DNA of 5,452 nucleotides from Actinomycetota bacterium (GTDB lineage: Bacteria; Actinomycetota; Thermoleophilia; Solirubrobacterales; Solirubrobacteraceae), in contig WLNX01000125.1 of the NCBI GenBank assembly GCA_009699565.1, forward strand, positions 1-5,452, written 5' to 3'. Positions 1 through 5,452 of the stretch are shown here, in pieces. Under the pieces are notes generated by a model. It saw only the letters and a list, made by a program, of their open reading frames with translations, did no database searches and was not told where the DNA came from. A program made the translations under genes and the position numbers. Within the stretch, counting starts at the first letter, position 1, and each line of letters opens with the position of its first letter.

Positions 1-1681
1 AGGCCAGGGCGGCTGGCCGCTGAACGTCTTCCTCACCCCCGGGCAGCTCCCATTCTATGGCGGCACATACTTTCCGCCCGAGCCGCGCCCAGGGATGGCG
101 TCGTGGCCGCAGGTACTGACGGCGGTGGCCGAGGCCTGGAACGAGCGCGGCGAAGAGATCGCCGAGCAGGCCGCCGAGGGCGTGGAAAGACTGGCGGGCG
201 CGGCGCGGCTTGAAGCCAGCGAGGACCCGCTCGACGCAGAGCTGCTGGCCGAGGCGCTTGAGCGCCTTGCGCTGCCTTATGACGCGGTCAACGGCGGATG
301 GGGAACGGCGCCGAAGTTTCCGAACGCGAGCGCGATCGAGTTCCTGCTCGCTCGCGGGGAGCCTTCGATGGCGCTTCAGAGCCTGCGCTCGATGGCCTCG
401 GGCGGGATCTTCGATCAGGTTGGCGGCGGCTTCTCGCGCTACAGCGTCGATGCGGCATGGACGGTGCCCCACTTCGAGAAGATGCTTTACGACAACGCGC
501 TACTGGCGCGCGCCTACCTGCACGGCTGGCTGGCGAGCGGCGACGAGCTGCTGCGAAGGACCTGCGAGGAGACGCTGGACTGGGCGCTGCGCGAGATGCT
601 GGCGCCCGATGGCGGCTTCTACAGCGCGCTTGACGCCGACTCCGAAGGGGTCGAGGGCAAGTTCTATGTCTGGTCGCTCGATGAGCTGCGCGGGGCGCTT
701 GGCGACGATGCCGAGACGGCGATCCGCTGGTTTGGCGCCTCTGCTGCGGGCAACTTTGAGGGAACCAACATCCTCGAGTCGCGCGGAGCAGAGCCTGAGC
801 CCGAGCAGCGCGAGCGGATCCGTGCGCGGCTGCTGGAAGTGCGGGCGGAGCGTGTGCGGCCCGGGACCGACGACAAGCGCCTGACAAGCTGGAACGGCCT
901 GATGATCAGCGCGCTGGCGGAGGCCGGAGCGGCTTTTGAGCGCGCCGACTACCTCGAAGCGGCCCGCGATACGGCCGACTTCCTGCTGACGAAGATGCGC
1001 GACGAGGACGGCCGACTGCTGCGCACCTACAACCAGGGCGCGGCGAAGCTGCGCGGGTACCTCGAGGATCACGCGATGCTGCTGGAAGGGCTGATCTCGC
1101 TTTATGAGGCGACCTTCGAAGAGCGGTGGTACGAGGCAGCCGTCGCCGAGGCGGAGGCGATCCTCAGCGATTTCGCCGATGCCGAGCGGGGCGGCTTCTT
1201 CTCAACCGCCAACGATGGCGAGGAGCTGGTGGCCCGTCGCAAGGAGATGGAAGACTCCCCCCTCCCTTCCGGCGCGTCCAGCGCAGCCTTTGGACTGCTG
1301 CGACTGGCGCTGCTCAGCGGCGACAACCGTTACCGGGATGCGGCGCCTGGTCACCTGAAGCTGGTGAGGCCGTTCGTGGTGCGCCACCCGCAGGCGTTCG
1401 GCCATGCGCTGCAGGCAATCGACCTCTATGTGGGACCGGCCTGCGAGCTGGCGCTGGTGGGAGAGGACACGAGCGAGATGGAACGGCTGGTCCGCAGCCG
1501 GCTCAGGCCGAGAATGGTGCTCGCGGGCTGCAGTGGCGAAAGCGACGTGCCGCTGCTGGCGGGCAAGACGGCGCTGGGCGGGACGTCGGCCGCCTACCTG
1601 TGCAGGGACTTCGCCTGCGCCGCCCCGTGCGAGACGCTCGAAGCGCTCGCCGAGGCGCTGCCAAGCGGCGCGGACCACTGA
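1..1681 (+). CDS. DUF255 / YyaL (SSP411-like) thioredoxin-domain protein, 5'-truncated
   Basis: The reading frame is open from base 2, so the gene begins left of the window; 559 residues are visible. The first 31 carry the signature end of the DUF255 thioredoxin-like domain (GQGGWPLNVFLTP, then FYGGTYFPP). Family members run to about 650-700 residues, so roughly 100 N-terminal residues, including the usual Cys-containing thioredoxin motif, should lie outside. The rest matches the alpha/alpha-barrel (six-hairpin glycosidase-like) part: GGWGTAPKFPN near 98, PHFEKMLYDNALL near 156, SALDADSEG near 208 followed by GKFYVW, DDKRLTSWNGLM near 290, GYLEDHAMLLEGL near 352, PLPSG near 420 and the Cys-rich end YLCRDFACAAPC near 532. 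No transmembrane segment is visible, so the visible part looks soluble. The family's biochemical role is not settled; a sugar-epimerase or hydrolase activity is suggested only by fold. The frame is intact to TGA at 1679-1681. Family assignment is secure, function is unknown. Confidence 0.95.
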   Translation, partial: GQGGWPLNVFLTPGQLPFYGGTYFPPEPRPGMASWPQVLTAVAEAWNERGEEIAEQAAEGVERLAGAARLEASEDPLDAELLAEALERLALPYDAVNGGWGTAPKFPNASAIEFLLARGEPSMALQSLRSMASGGIFDQVGGGFSRYSVDAAWTVPHFEKMLYDNALLARAYLHGWLASGDELLRRTCEETLDWALREMLAPDGGFYSALDADSEGVEGKFYVWSLDELRGALGDDAETAIRWFGASAAGNFEGTNILESRGAEPEPEQRERIRARLLEVRAERVRPGTDDKRLTSWNGLMISALAEAGAAFERADYLEAARDTADFLLTKMRDEDGRLLRTYNQGAAKLRGYLEDHAMLLEGLISLYEATFEERWYEAAVAEAEAILSDFADAERGGFFSTANDGEELVARRKEMEDSPLPSGASSAAFGLLRLALLSGDNRYRDAAPGHLKLVRPFVVRHPQAFGHALQAIDLYVGPACELALVGEDTSEMERLVRSRLRPRMVLAGCSGESDVPLLAGKTALGGTSAAYLCRDFACAAPCETLEALAEALPSGADH

Positions 1682-1780
1682 TTCAGGCCGCGCCCGAGCC
1701 GCAGCACTGATCGGTGCCGCCTGCCGAGTGCGTATCTTCGACTGCTCCCCCTTCCCAATTCAACCGGACGGTTCACTCCC
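1682..1780. other. Intergenic gap between the DUF255 gene and the MMPL gene
   Basis: This 99-base spacer separates two same-strand genes. I see no T-tract terminator hairpin and no convincing -35/-10 pair; TATCTT at 1733-1738 resembles a -10 box in four of six positions but has no matching -35 about 17 bases upstream. It contains an imperfect dyad at 1704-1717 and a short perfect dyad at 1762-1773. The spacer is long enough for an independent promoter, so whether the two genes form one transcript is open. Confidence 0.5.
1762..1773. promoter_or_regulatory. Short perfect dyad just before the MMPL start (possible operator)
   Basis: AACCG-GA-CGGTT is a perfect inverted repeat with 5-base arms and a 2-base centre, ending 7 bases before the TTG start codon. 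It also contains the only purine-rich stretch (GGACGG, 1766-1771) that could act as a weak ribosome binding site. A repressor bound here, or a small RNA stem, could affect the transporter. Many MMPL genes are controlled by TetR-type repressors, but no regulator gene is visible. A 5-base-arm dyad can easily occur by chance in a GC-rich spacer, so this is only a candidate. Confidence 0.2.
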
Positions 1781-3892
1781 TTGAAGAAACTCCTCGCACT
1801 CCCAGCAGGTCGCCGCGCGAAGTGGATCGTCGTAGCCGTCTGGGTTGCCGCTCTGGTCATTTTCTCGGCGCTCCAGTTCCCAACGAAGTTTGAAGACGTT
1901 CAGAAGAACGACTCAGCCTCTTTCCTGCCTTCGAACGCCGAATCGACCAAGGCGCTGACAGCTGTCAAGACGATTCAGGGCGAAGAGACGGTCGCAATAG
2001 TTGCCGTGTACTACCGCGACGGAGGACTGACCCCGGCCGACAAGCTGCTGATTGCCGAGAACCGCAAGGAGCTGAATTCCCTAGACCTCGCCGACACAAC
2101 ACCGTTCGCGAGGGCCGTGCCGTCCGAGAACGGCAATGCGGCGCTGCTGGTCGCGAACATCACCACCAACGGCGACGCCAACACGATCCTCAAACCGGTC
2201 GACAAGGTTCGGTCGATTGTCAGCGACCCCAGCGGAGGCATGGAGGTGAAGGTGACCGGATCGGCGGGATTCTCGGCCGATGCGATCAAGATCTTCGAGG
2301 GAATCAACGGCACTCTCCTGTTCGCGGCGGTCGCACTCGTCTTCTTCCTGCTGGCGCTCATCTACCGCAGCCCGCTGTTCCTTTGGATACCTCTGCTGAC
2401 GGTGATCTTCGCCGAGTTTGCGAGCCGCTCGATCGGCTACCTGCTGACCGAGGTCGGGGTGACGATCAACGGCCAGTCCTCGTCGATCATGTCGATCCTC
2501 GTGCTGGGAGCGGGCACCGACTACGCGCTGCTGCTGGTCTCCAGATACCGGGAGGAGCTACGCCGCCACGACGACAAACACCTTGCCGCAGCCAACGCGG
2601 CTGCAGCGGCCGGCCCGGCGATCATCGCCTCGGCGGTAACCGTGATGCTGGCGCTCTTCTGCCTGACCCTCGCCGAGGTCAACGGCACGGCCGGCCTAGG
2701 GCCGCTCGGCGCGCTGGGCGTGGGCGTCGCGATGGTGGCGATGCTGACGCTGCTGCCGGCGCTGCTGGCGATCACCGGCCGGAGGGCCTTCTGGCCGTTC
2801 ATCCCGCGAGTTGGCGACCTCGGTGCGGACGCCGCCCACGGCAAGTGGCGCCGCTGGGGCGAATGGATCGGCAAGCGGCCACGGGCGATCTGGATCGTCA
2901 CCGCGCTGCTGCTGGTAGTGATGAGCCTTGGCCTGCTGAACTTCTCGACCGGCCTGACGCAGGGCAACTCGTTCCGCGGAGAGGTTGAGTCGGTCCAAGG
3001 GCAGGCGCTGCTTGCGACCTCCTTCCCGGCAGGCGAGAACGCACCGACCGACATCATCGTGCCTGACAAGGCCAAGGCCAAGGCGGTTGCCGCAGCGGTT
3101 GCCGCAGTGCCTGGAGTGGCAGCGGTAAGGCCGGCCGGCGTCGGCCCGCCGGGCGTCCAACTAGCCGCCACGCTGAAATACAGCCCATACGCAACTGAGT
3201 CGTATGCGCTGATCCCGAAGATTCGTACCGCGGCCAAGCAGGCTGGAGGCCAGCAGGTGCTGGTTGGAGGCCCAACGGCGATCGAGCGGGACCTGCGCGA
3301 AGCATCAACGCGTGACACAAAGCTGATCATCCCGATCGTGCTGCTGGTAGTGCTGCTGGTGCTGATCGTGCTGCTGCGCGCCTTCACGGCGCCGGTGCTG
3401 CTGATCCTCACCGTGATCCTCTCGTTCGCCGCATCGCTGGGCGTCAGCGCGGTCGTCTACGACGTGATCTTTGGCTTCCCGGGGAGTGATCCGAGCCTGC
3501 CGCTGTTCACGTTCGTCTTCCTTGTCGCGTTGGGGATCGACTACAACATCTTCCTGATGGCGCGGGTCCGCGAAGAGACGCTCAAATACGGCACGGAGCG
3601 CGGCATGATCCGGGGCCTCGCCGTCACCGGCGGCGTGATCACCTCGGCGGGAATCGTGCTGGCCGGCACTTTCGCCGTGCTCGGCACCCTGCCGCTGATC
3701 TTCCTTACCGAGCTTGGATTCGCGATCGCGTTCGGCGTACTCGTCGACACCTTCATCGTTCGATCAACACTGGTGCCGGCGCTGGTGCTCGACATCGGCA
3801 AGAAGGTCTGGTGGCCGTCGAAGCTGGCCCACGAAGGAGAGCCCGGCGAGCATGTGCCGGAGGCCGAGCCCGACGTGGAACCCGCCGCCTAG
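1781..3892 (+). CDS. MMPL family (RND superfamily) membrane transporter
   Basis: This 703-residue inner-membrane protein is probably a proton-driven exporter of a lipid or hydrophobic small molecule; the substrate cannot be read from the sequence. The layout is the usual duplicated RND one. TM1 is near 15-33, the first extracytoplasmic porter domain near 34-176, TM2-TM6 fall between about 178 and 332, TM7 is near 368-388, the second porter domain near 390-513, and TM8-TM12 lie between about 515 and 672, followed by a short acidic tail. Both TM4 and TM10 keep the Asp-Tyr pair used for proton relay in MmpL3: GTDYALLLVSRYREE (D247, Y248) and GIDYNIFLMARVREE (D587, Y588). The N-terminal block QKNDSASFLPSNAES (41-55) is typical of actinobacterial members. 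Start: TTG at 1781 is the only ATG/GTG/TTG in this frame after the preceding in-frame stop at 1679-1681, and it gives a proper N-terminus (basic residues, then TM1); the ribosome binding site is weak. The protein is shorter than mycobacterial MmpL3 and lacks its long cytoplasmic C-terminus. No lipid-synthesis genes lie next to it. Confidence 0.93.
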   Translation: MKKLLALPAGRRAKWIVVAVWVAALVIFSALQFPTKFEDVQKNDSASFLPSNAESTKALTAVKTIQGEETVAIVAVYYRDGGLTPADKLLIAENRKELNSLDLADTTPFARAVPSENGNAALLVANITTNGDANTILKPVDKVRSIVSDPSGGMEVKVTGSAGFSADAIKIFEGINGTLLFAAVALVFFLLALIYRSPLFLWIPLLTVIFAEFASRSIGYLLTEVGVTINGQSSSIMSILVLGAGTDYALLLVSRYREELRRHDDKHLAAANAAAAAGPAIIASAVTVMLALFCLTLAEVNGTAGLGPLGALGVGVAMVAMLTLLPALLAITGRRAFWPFIPRVGDLGADAAHGKWRRWGEWIGKRPRAIWIVTALLLVVMSLGLLNFSTGLTQGNSFRGEVESVQGQALLATSFPAGENAPTDIIVPDKAKAKAVAAAVAAVPGVAAVRPAGVGPPGVQLAATLKYSPYATESYALIPKIRTAAKQAGGQQVLVGGPTAIERDLREASTRDTKLIIPIVLLVVLLVLIVLLRAFTAPVLLILTVILSFAASLGVSAVVYDVIFGFPGSDPSLPLFTFVFLVALGIDYNIFLMARVREETLKYGTERGMIRGLAVTGGVITSAGIVLAGTFAVLGTLPLIFLTELGFAIAFGVLVDTFIVRSTLVPALVLDIGKKVWWPSKLAHEGEPGEHVPEAEPDVEPAA
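3083..3106 (+). repeat. Perfect 12-base tandem duplication inside the MMPL gene
   Basis: GCGGTTGCCGCA occurs twice back to back, in frame, and encodes AVAA-AVAA (residues 435-442) in the second porter domain. It directly follows a shorter Lys-Ala repeat (AKAK, 431-434). Identity at all 12 bases, including third codon positions, suggests a small slippage duplication rather than mere Ala/Val-rich coding. It keeps the frame and sits in what is probably a surface helix or loop, so it is likely tolerated. Confidence 0.7.
3889..3892. other. Shared CTAG: overlapping stop codons of two convergent genes
   Basis: The palindrome CTAG gives TAG on the + strand at 3890-3892, ending the MMPL transporter, and TAG on the - strand at 3891-3889, ending the aldo/keto reductase. 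The two coding regions therefore overlap by four bases with no spacer. No intrinsic terminator is visible on either side: GC-rich palindromes such as CGAGCTCG at 3903-3910 have no T-run. Each transcript must therefore run into the opposite coding strand unless Rho-type termination intervenes. Confidence 0.9.
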
Positions 3893-4740
3893 CTGAGCGC
3901 TTCGAGCTCGCGCATCTCGGTCTCGTTGAGGCGGATTGCCGCGGCGGCGACGTTCTCCTCAAGGTGAGCGAGCGACGATGTGCCGGGAATCGGGACGATC
4001 ACCGGAGAGCGGGCAAGCAGCCAGGCGATTGCGATCTGGAAGACGGTGGCGTCGTGCGCGGCCGCGATCGATGCCAGCACACCGTCATCCTTGACGTGGC
4101 CTGAAACGAGCGGGAACCACGGAATGAAGGCGATCTCGTGACGCTCGCAGGCCAGCAGCACCTCAAGCGAGCTGCGGTCGGCGATGCTGAAGCGGTTCTG
4201 GACGCTGACGACATCAACGATCTCCGACGCGATCTCAAGCTGGAGCGAATCGACATTTGAGATGCCGACGTGCTGGATCTTGCCCTCGCGCTTGAGGTCA
4301 GCCAGAGCGCCGACCGATTCGGCGTAGGGAACGTTCGGATCGGGTACGTGAAGCTGGTAGAGCTGGATCGCGTCGACACCGAGGCGCTTGATGCTCCCCT
4401 CGCACTGCTCGCGCAGATACTCCGGATTGCCGTTTGGCTCCCACTTGCTGGGGCCGCTGCGCATGAATCCACCCTTGGTGGCGATCACGAGCTCGGCCGG
4501 GTAGGGAGAAAGCGCCTCACGGATGTACGTCTCGTTGACCTCCGGCCCATAGGAGTTGGCCGTATCGATGAAGGTGACGCCCAGATCGACGGCGCGGCGC
4601 AGAACGTCCAGCGCGTTTGCCTCGTCGTCTGCGGGCCCCCAGACGCCCTCGCCGGTGAGGCGCATCGCGCCGTAGCCGAGGCGACGGACTTCAAGGTCGG
4701 GGCCGATTGTGATCATTCCTGCGCGGGCTGCACTGGGCAT
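3889..4740 (-). CDS. Aldo/keto reductase, YdbC/PdxI-like
   Basis: This 283-residue soluble, probably cytoplasmic, NADPH-dependent oxidoreductase has the (beta/alpha)8 aldo/keto reductase fold. The catalytic tetrad is complete: D59 and Y64 in FIDTANSYG, K89 in VIATKGG, H131 in YQLHVPD. Other family marks are LGYGAMRLTG (21-30), GISN (159-162), the nicotinamide-stacking region SVQNRFS (179-185) and the cofactor-phosphate motif IPGTSSLAHLEEN (251-263). The N-terminus and the IPGTSS region resemble E. coli YdbC, described as the pyridoxal reductase PdxI, so pyridoxal or another small aldehyde is a possible substrate; this rests on remembered similarity and is not proof. Start: ATG at 4740 has an ideal Shine-Dalgarno (AAGGAG, 6-base spacer), which favours it over the internal ATG at codon 9. 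The gene follows glutamine synthetase by 12 bases and is probably in its operon. Length is normal for the family and the frame is intact. Confidence 0.93.
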   Translation of the reverse strand: MPSAARAGMITIGPDLEVRRLGYGAMRLTGEGVWGPADDEANALDVLRRAVDLGVTFIDTANSYGPEVNETYIREALSPYPAELVIATKGGFMRSGPSKWEPNGNPEYLREQCEGSIKRLGVDAIQLYQLHVPDPNVPYAESVGALADLKREGKIQHVGISNVDSLQLEIASEIVDVVSVQNRFSIADRSSLEVLLACERHEIAFIPWFPLVSGHVKDDGVLASIAAAHDATVFQIAIAWLLARSPVIVPIPGTSSLAHLEENVAAAAIRLNETEMRELEALS

Positions 4741-4746
4741 CGGGAT

Positions 4747-4752
4747 CTCCTT
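4747..4752 (-). promoter_or_regulatory. Consensus ribosome binding site for the aldo/keto reductase
   Basis: Reading the - strand, the sequence after the glutamine synthetase stop is TAG-AAGGAG-ATCCCG-ATG. The AAGGAG core is a full match to the anti-Shine-Dalgarno, begins at the base after the stop codon, and lies 6 bases before the ATG at 4740. It fixes that start and would let ribosomes finishing the synthetase reinitiate on the reductase. Confidence 0.85.
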
Positions 4753-5452
4753 CTACAGAATTGCCAGGTAGCGGTCGAGTTCCCACTGGGAGACGTCCAG
4801 CCGGTACTCCTCCCACTCGCGGCGTTTGATTTCAACAAAACGATTGAAGGTGTGCTCGCCAAGCGTGCGCAGCACCAGCTCGGAGGCGGCGGCAATCTCA
4901 ACTGCTTCGCCGAGGCTCTCAGGGAGCTGCTCAATCCCCATCCGCTGACGATCGTCAGGGGAGAGGTGGTAGAGGTTCTGTTCCATCGGTTCGGGAAGCT
5001 CGTAGCCCTTCTCGATTCCTTCGAGGCCGGCCTGCAAAAGCACCGCGAAGGTCAGGTAGGGATTGCAGGCGGGATCGGGACAGCGCAGCTCCATCCGCGT
5101 CGCCTGCTCCTTGCCCGGGTGGTACAGCGGAACGCGCACCAGCGCGGAGCGGTTGCGGCGCGACCAGGCGACGTAGACAGGCGCTTCATAGCCGGGAACG
5201 AGGCGCTTGTAGGAGTTGACCCACTGGGCGAAGATGGCGCTCATTTCGCGGGCGTGGCGAAGCTGACCGGCGATGAAGGCCTTGCCGATGTCGCTGAGGA
5301 AGTACGGGTCGTCGGCGTCGTAGAAGGCGTTGCGGCCGTCCTTGAAGAGCGACAGGTGGGTGTGCATCCCGGAGCCATTCTCGCCAAACAGTGGCTTCGG
5401 CATGAAGGTTGCGTGCCAGCCGTACTTCATCGCGTATTCCTTGACCGTGATG
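4753..5452 (-). CDS. glnA: Glutamine synthetase type I, C-terminal half (5'-truncated)
   Basis: This cytoplasmic enzyme makes glutamine from glutamate, ammonia and ATP and works as a dodecamer. The frame enters from the right edge as ITVKEYA and continues through the ATP-binding signature KPLFGENGSGMHTHLS, then NSYKRLVPGYEAPVYVAW (with the active-site flap Glu in PGYEAPV), SRRNRSALVRVP and RMELRCPDPACNPYLTF. About 232 residues are visible; full type I enzymes have about 440-470, so the N-terminal beta-grasp part and first metal ligands lie outside the window. The end (LGEHTFNRFVEIKRREWEEY, then WELDRYLAIL) resembles the Bacillus-like GSI-alpha form rather than the adenylylated GSI-beta form. 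A Tyr is present in MEQNLYHLS, near where GSI-beta enzymes are adenylylated, but the surrounding motif is not the GSI-beta one, so I do not infer adenylylation. The stop is TAG at 4755-4753, 12 bases before the reductase. The gene symbol is given by family; a paralogue used for another amine cannot be fully excluded without the N-terminus. Confidence 0.93.
   Translation of the reverse strand, partial: ITVKEYAMKYGWHATFMPKPLFGENGSGMHTHLSLFKDGRNAFYDADDPYFLSDIGKAFIAGQLRHAREMSAIFAQWVNSYKRLVPGYEAPVYVAWSRRNRSALVRVPLYHPGKEQATRMELRCPDPACNPYLTFAVLLQAGLEGIEKGYELPEPMEQNLYHLSPDDRQRMGIEQLPESLGEAVEIAAASELVLRTLGEHTFNRFVEIKRREWEEYRLDVSQWELDRYLAIL

Noticed and set aside
500..1072. A 190-codon - strand open frame inside the DUF255 gene
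   Set aside because: The overlapping + strand frame carries conserved family motifs throughout; the antisense product is low-complexity and unrecognisable, as expected from third-position GC bias.
1126..1710. A 194-codon + strand frame overlapping the end of the DUF255 gene
   Set aside because: Its product is Arg/Gly/Ala-rich, typical of an out-of-frame reading of GC-rich coding sequence, and it has no motif.
1733..1738. TATCTT as a -10 promoter element for the MMPL gene
   Set aside because: Only four of six bases match the consensus and there is no -35-like hexamer at suitable spacing.
2521..3411. A 296-codon open frame on the - strand inside the MMPL gene
   Set aside because: It is a shadow of the transporter in GC-rich DNA: Ser/Thr/Ala/Pro-rich with no recognisable domain, while the opposite strand encodes clear transmembrane segments and MMPL motifs.
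3893..3915. Possible intrinsic terminator near the convergent stops
   Set aside because: Palindromic bases (CGAGCTCG, 3903-3910) are present, but there is no stable stem-loop with a following T-run on either strand, and the region codes for the reductase C-terminus.
3811..4104. A + strand open frame bridging the convergent junction, a possible small gene
   Set aside because: It overlaps the end of the MMPL gene and the conserved C-terminus of the reductase on the other strand; its product is Arg-rich without recognisable features.
5428..5430. ATG at 5430 as the true start of the glutamine synthetase
   Set aside because: The frame stays open to the window edge with conserved residues (TVKEYA) upstream, and the remaining 225 residues lack the N-terminal domain; this Met is internal.

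Overview
The window is a gene-dense piece of a high-GC bacterial chromosome. By eye it is roughly two thirds G+C, with strong G/C preference at third codon positions. The styles of the DUF255 protein, the MMPL transporter and the type I glutamine synthetase all point to Actinomycetota. From remembered family resemblance I favour the Thermoleophilia/Solirubrobacterales side, but this is inference and no rRNA or other marker gene is present to confirm it.

Layout: two genes on the + strand meet two genes on the - strand tail to tail. (1) Positions 1-1681 hold the C-terminal four fifths or so of a YyaL/SSP411-type protein (DUF255 thioredoxin-like domain plus an alpha/alpha-barrel domain), cut off at its 5' end by the window edge. 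(2) After a 99-base gap, positions 1781-3892 hold a complete 703-residue MMPL-family (RND superfamily) membrane transporter that starts at TTG. (3) On the - strand, positions 4740-3889 hold a complete 283-residue aldo/keto reductase with the full Asp-Tyr-Lys-His tetrad, closest in memory to the YdbC/PdxI type. (4) Upstream of it on the same strand, positions 5452-4753 hold the C-terminal half of a type I glutamine synthetase, cut by the right window edge.

How they fit together: the glutamine synthetase and the aldo/keto reductase are 12 bases apart, with a consensus Shine-Dalgarno directly after the synthetase stop codon, so they are very probably co-transcribed. The transporter and the reductase converge so tightly that their two TAG stop codons share one CTAG palindrome. 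The DUF255 gene and the transporter lie in the same direction, but the gap is wide enough for the transporter to have its own control; it holds two short dyads of unknown meaning.

I see no mobile element, CRISPR array, tRNA, rRNA, phage gene or defence system, and no non-coding stretch longer than 100 bases. This looks like ordinary core or near-core chromosome. I did not find a convincing undescribed system, and the findings below are modest architectural points.
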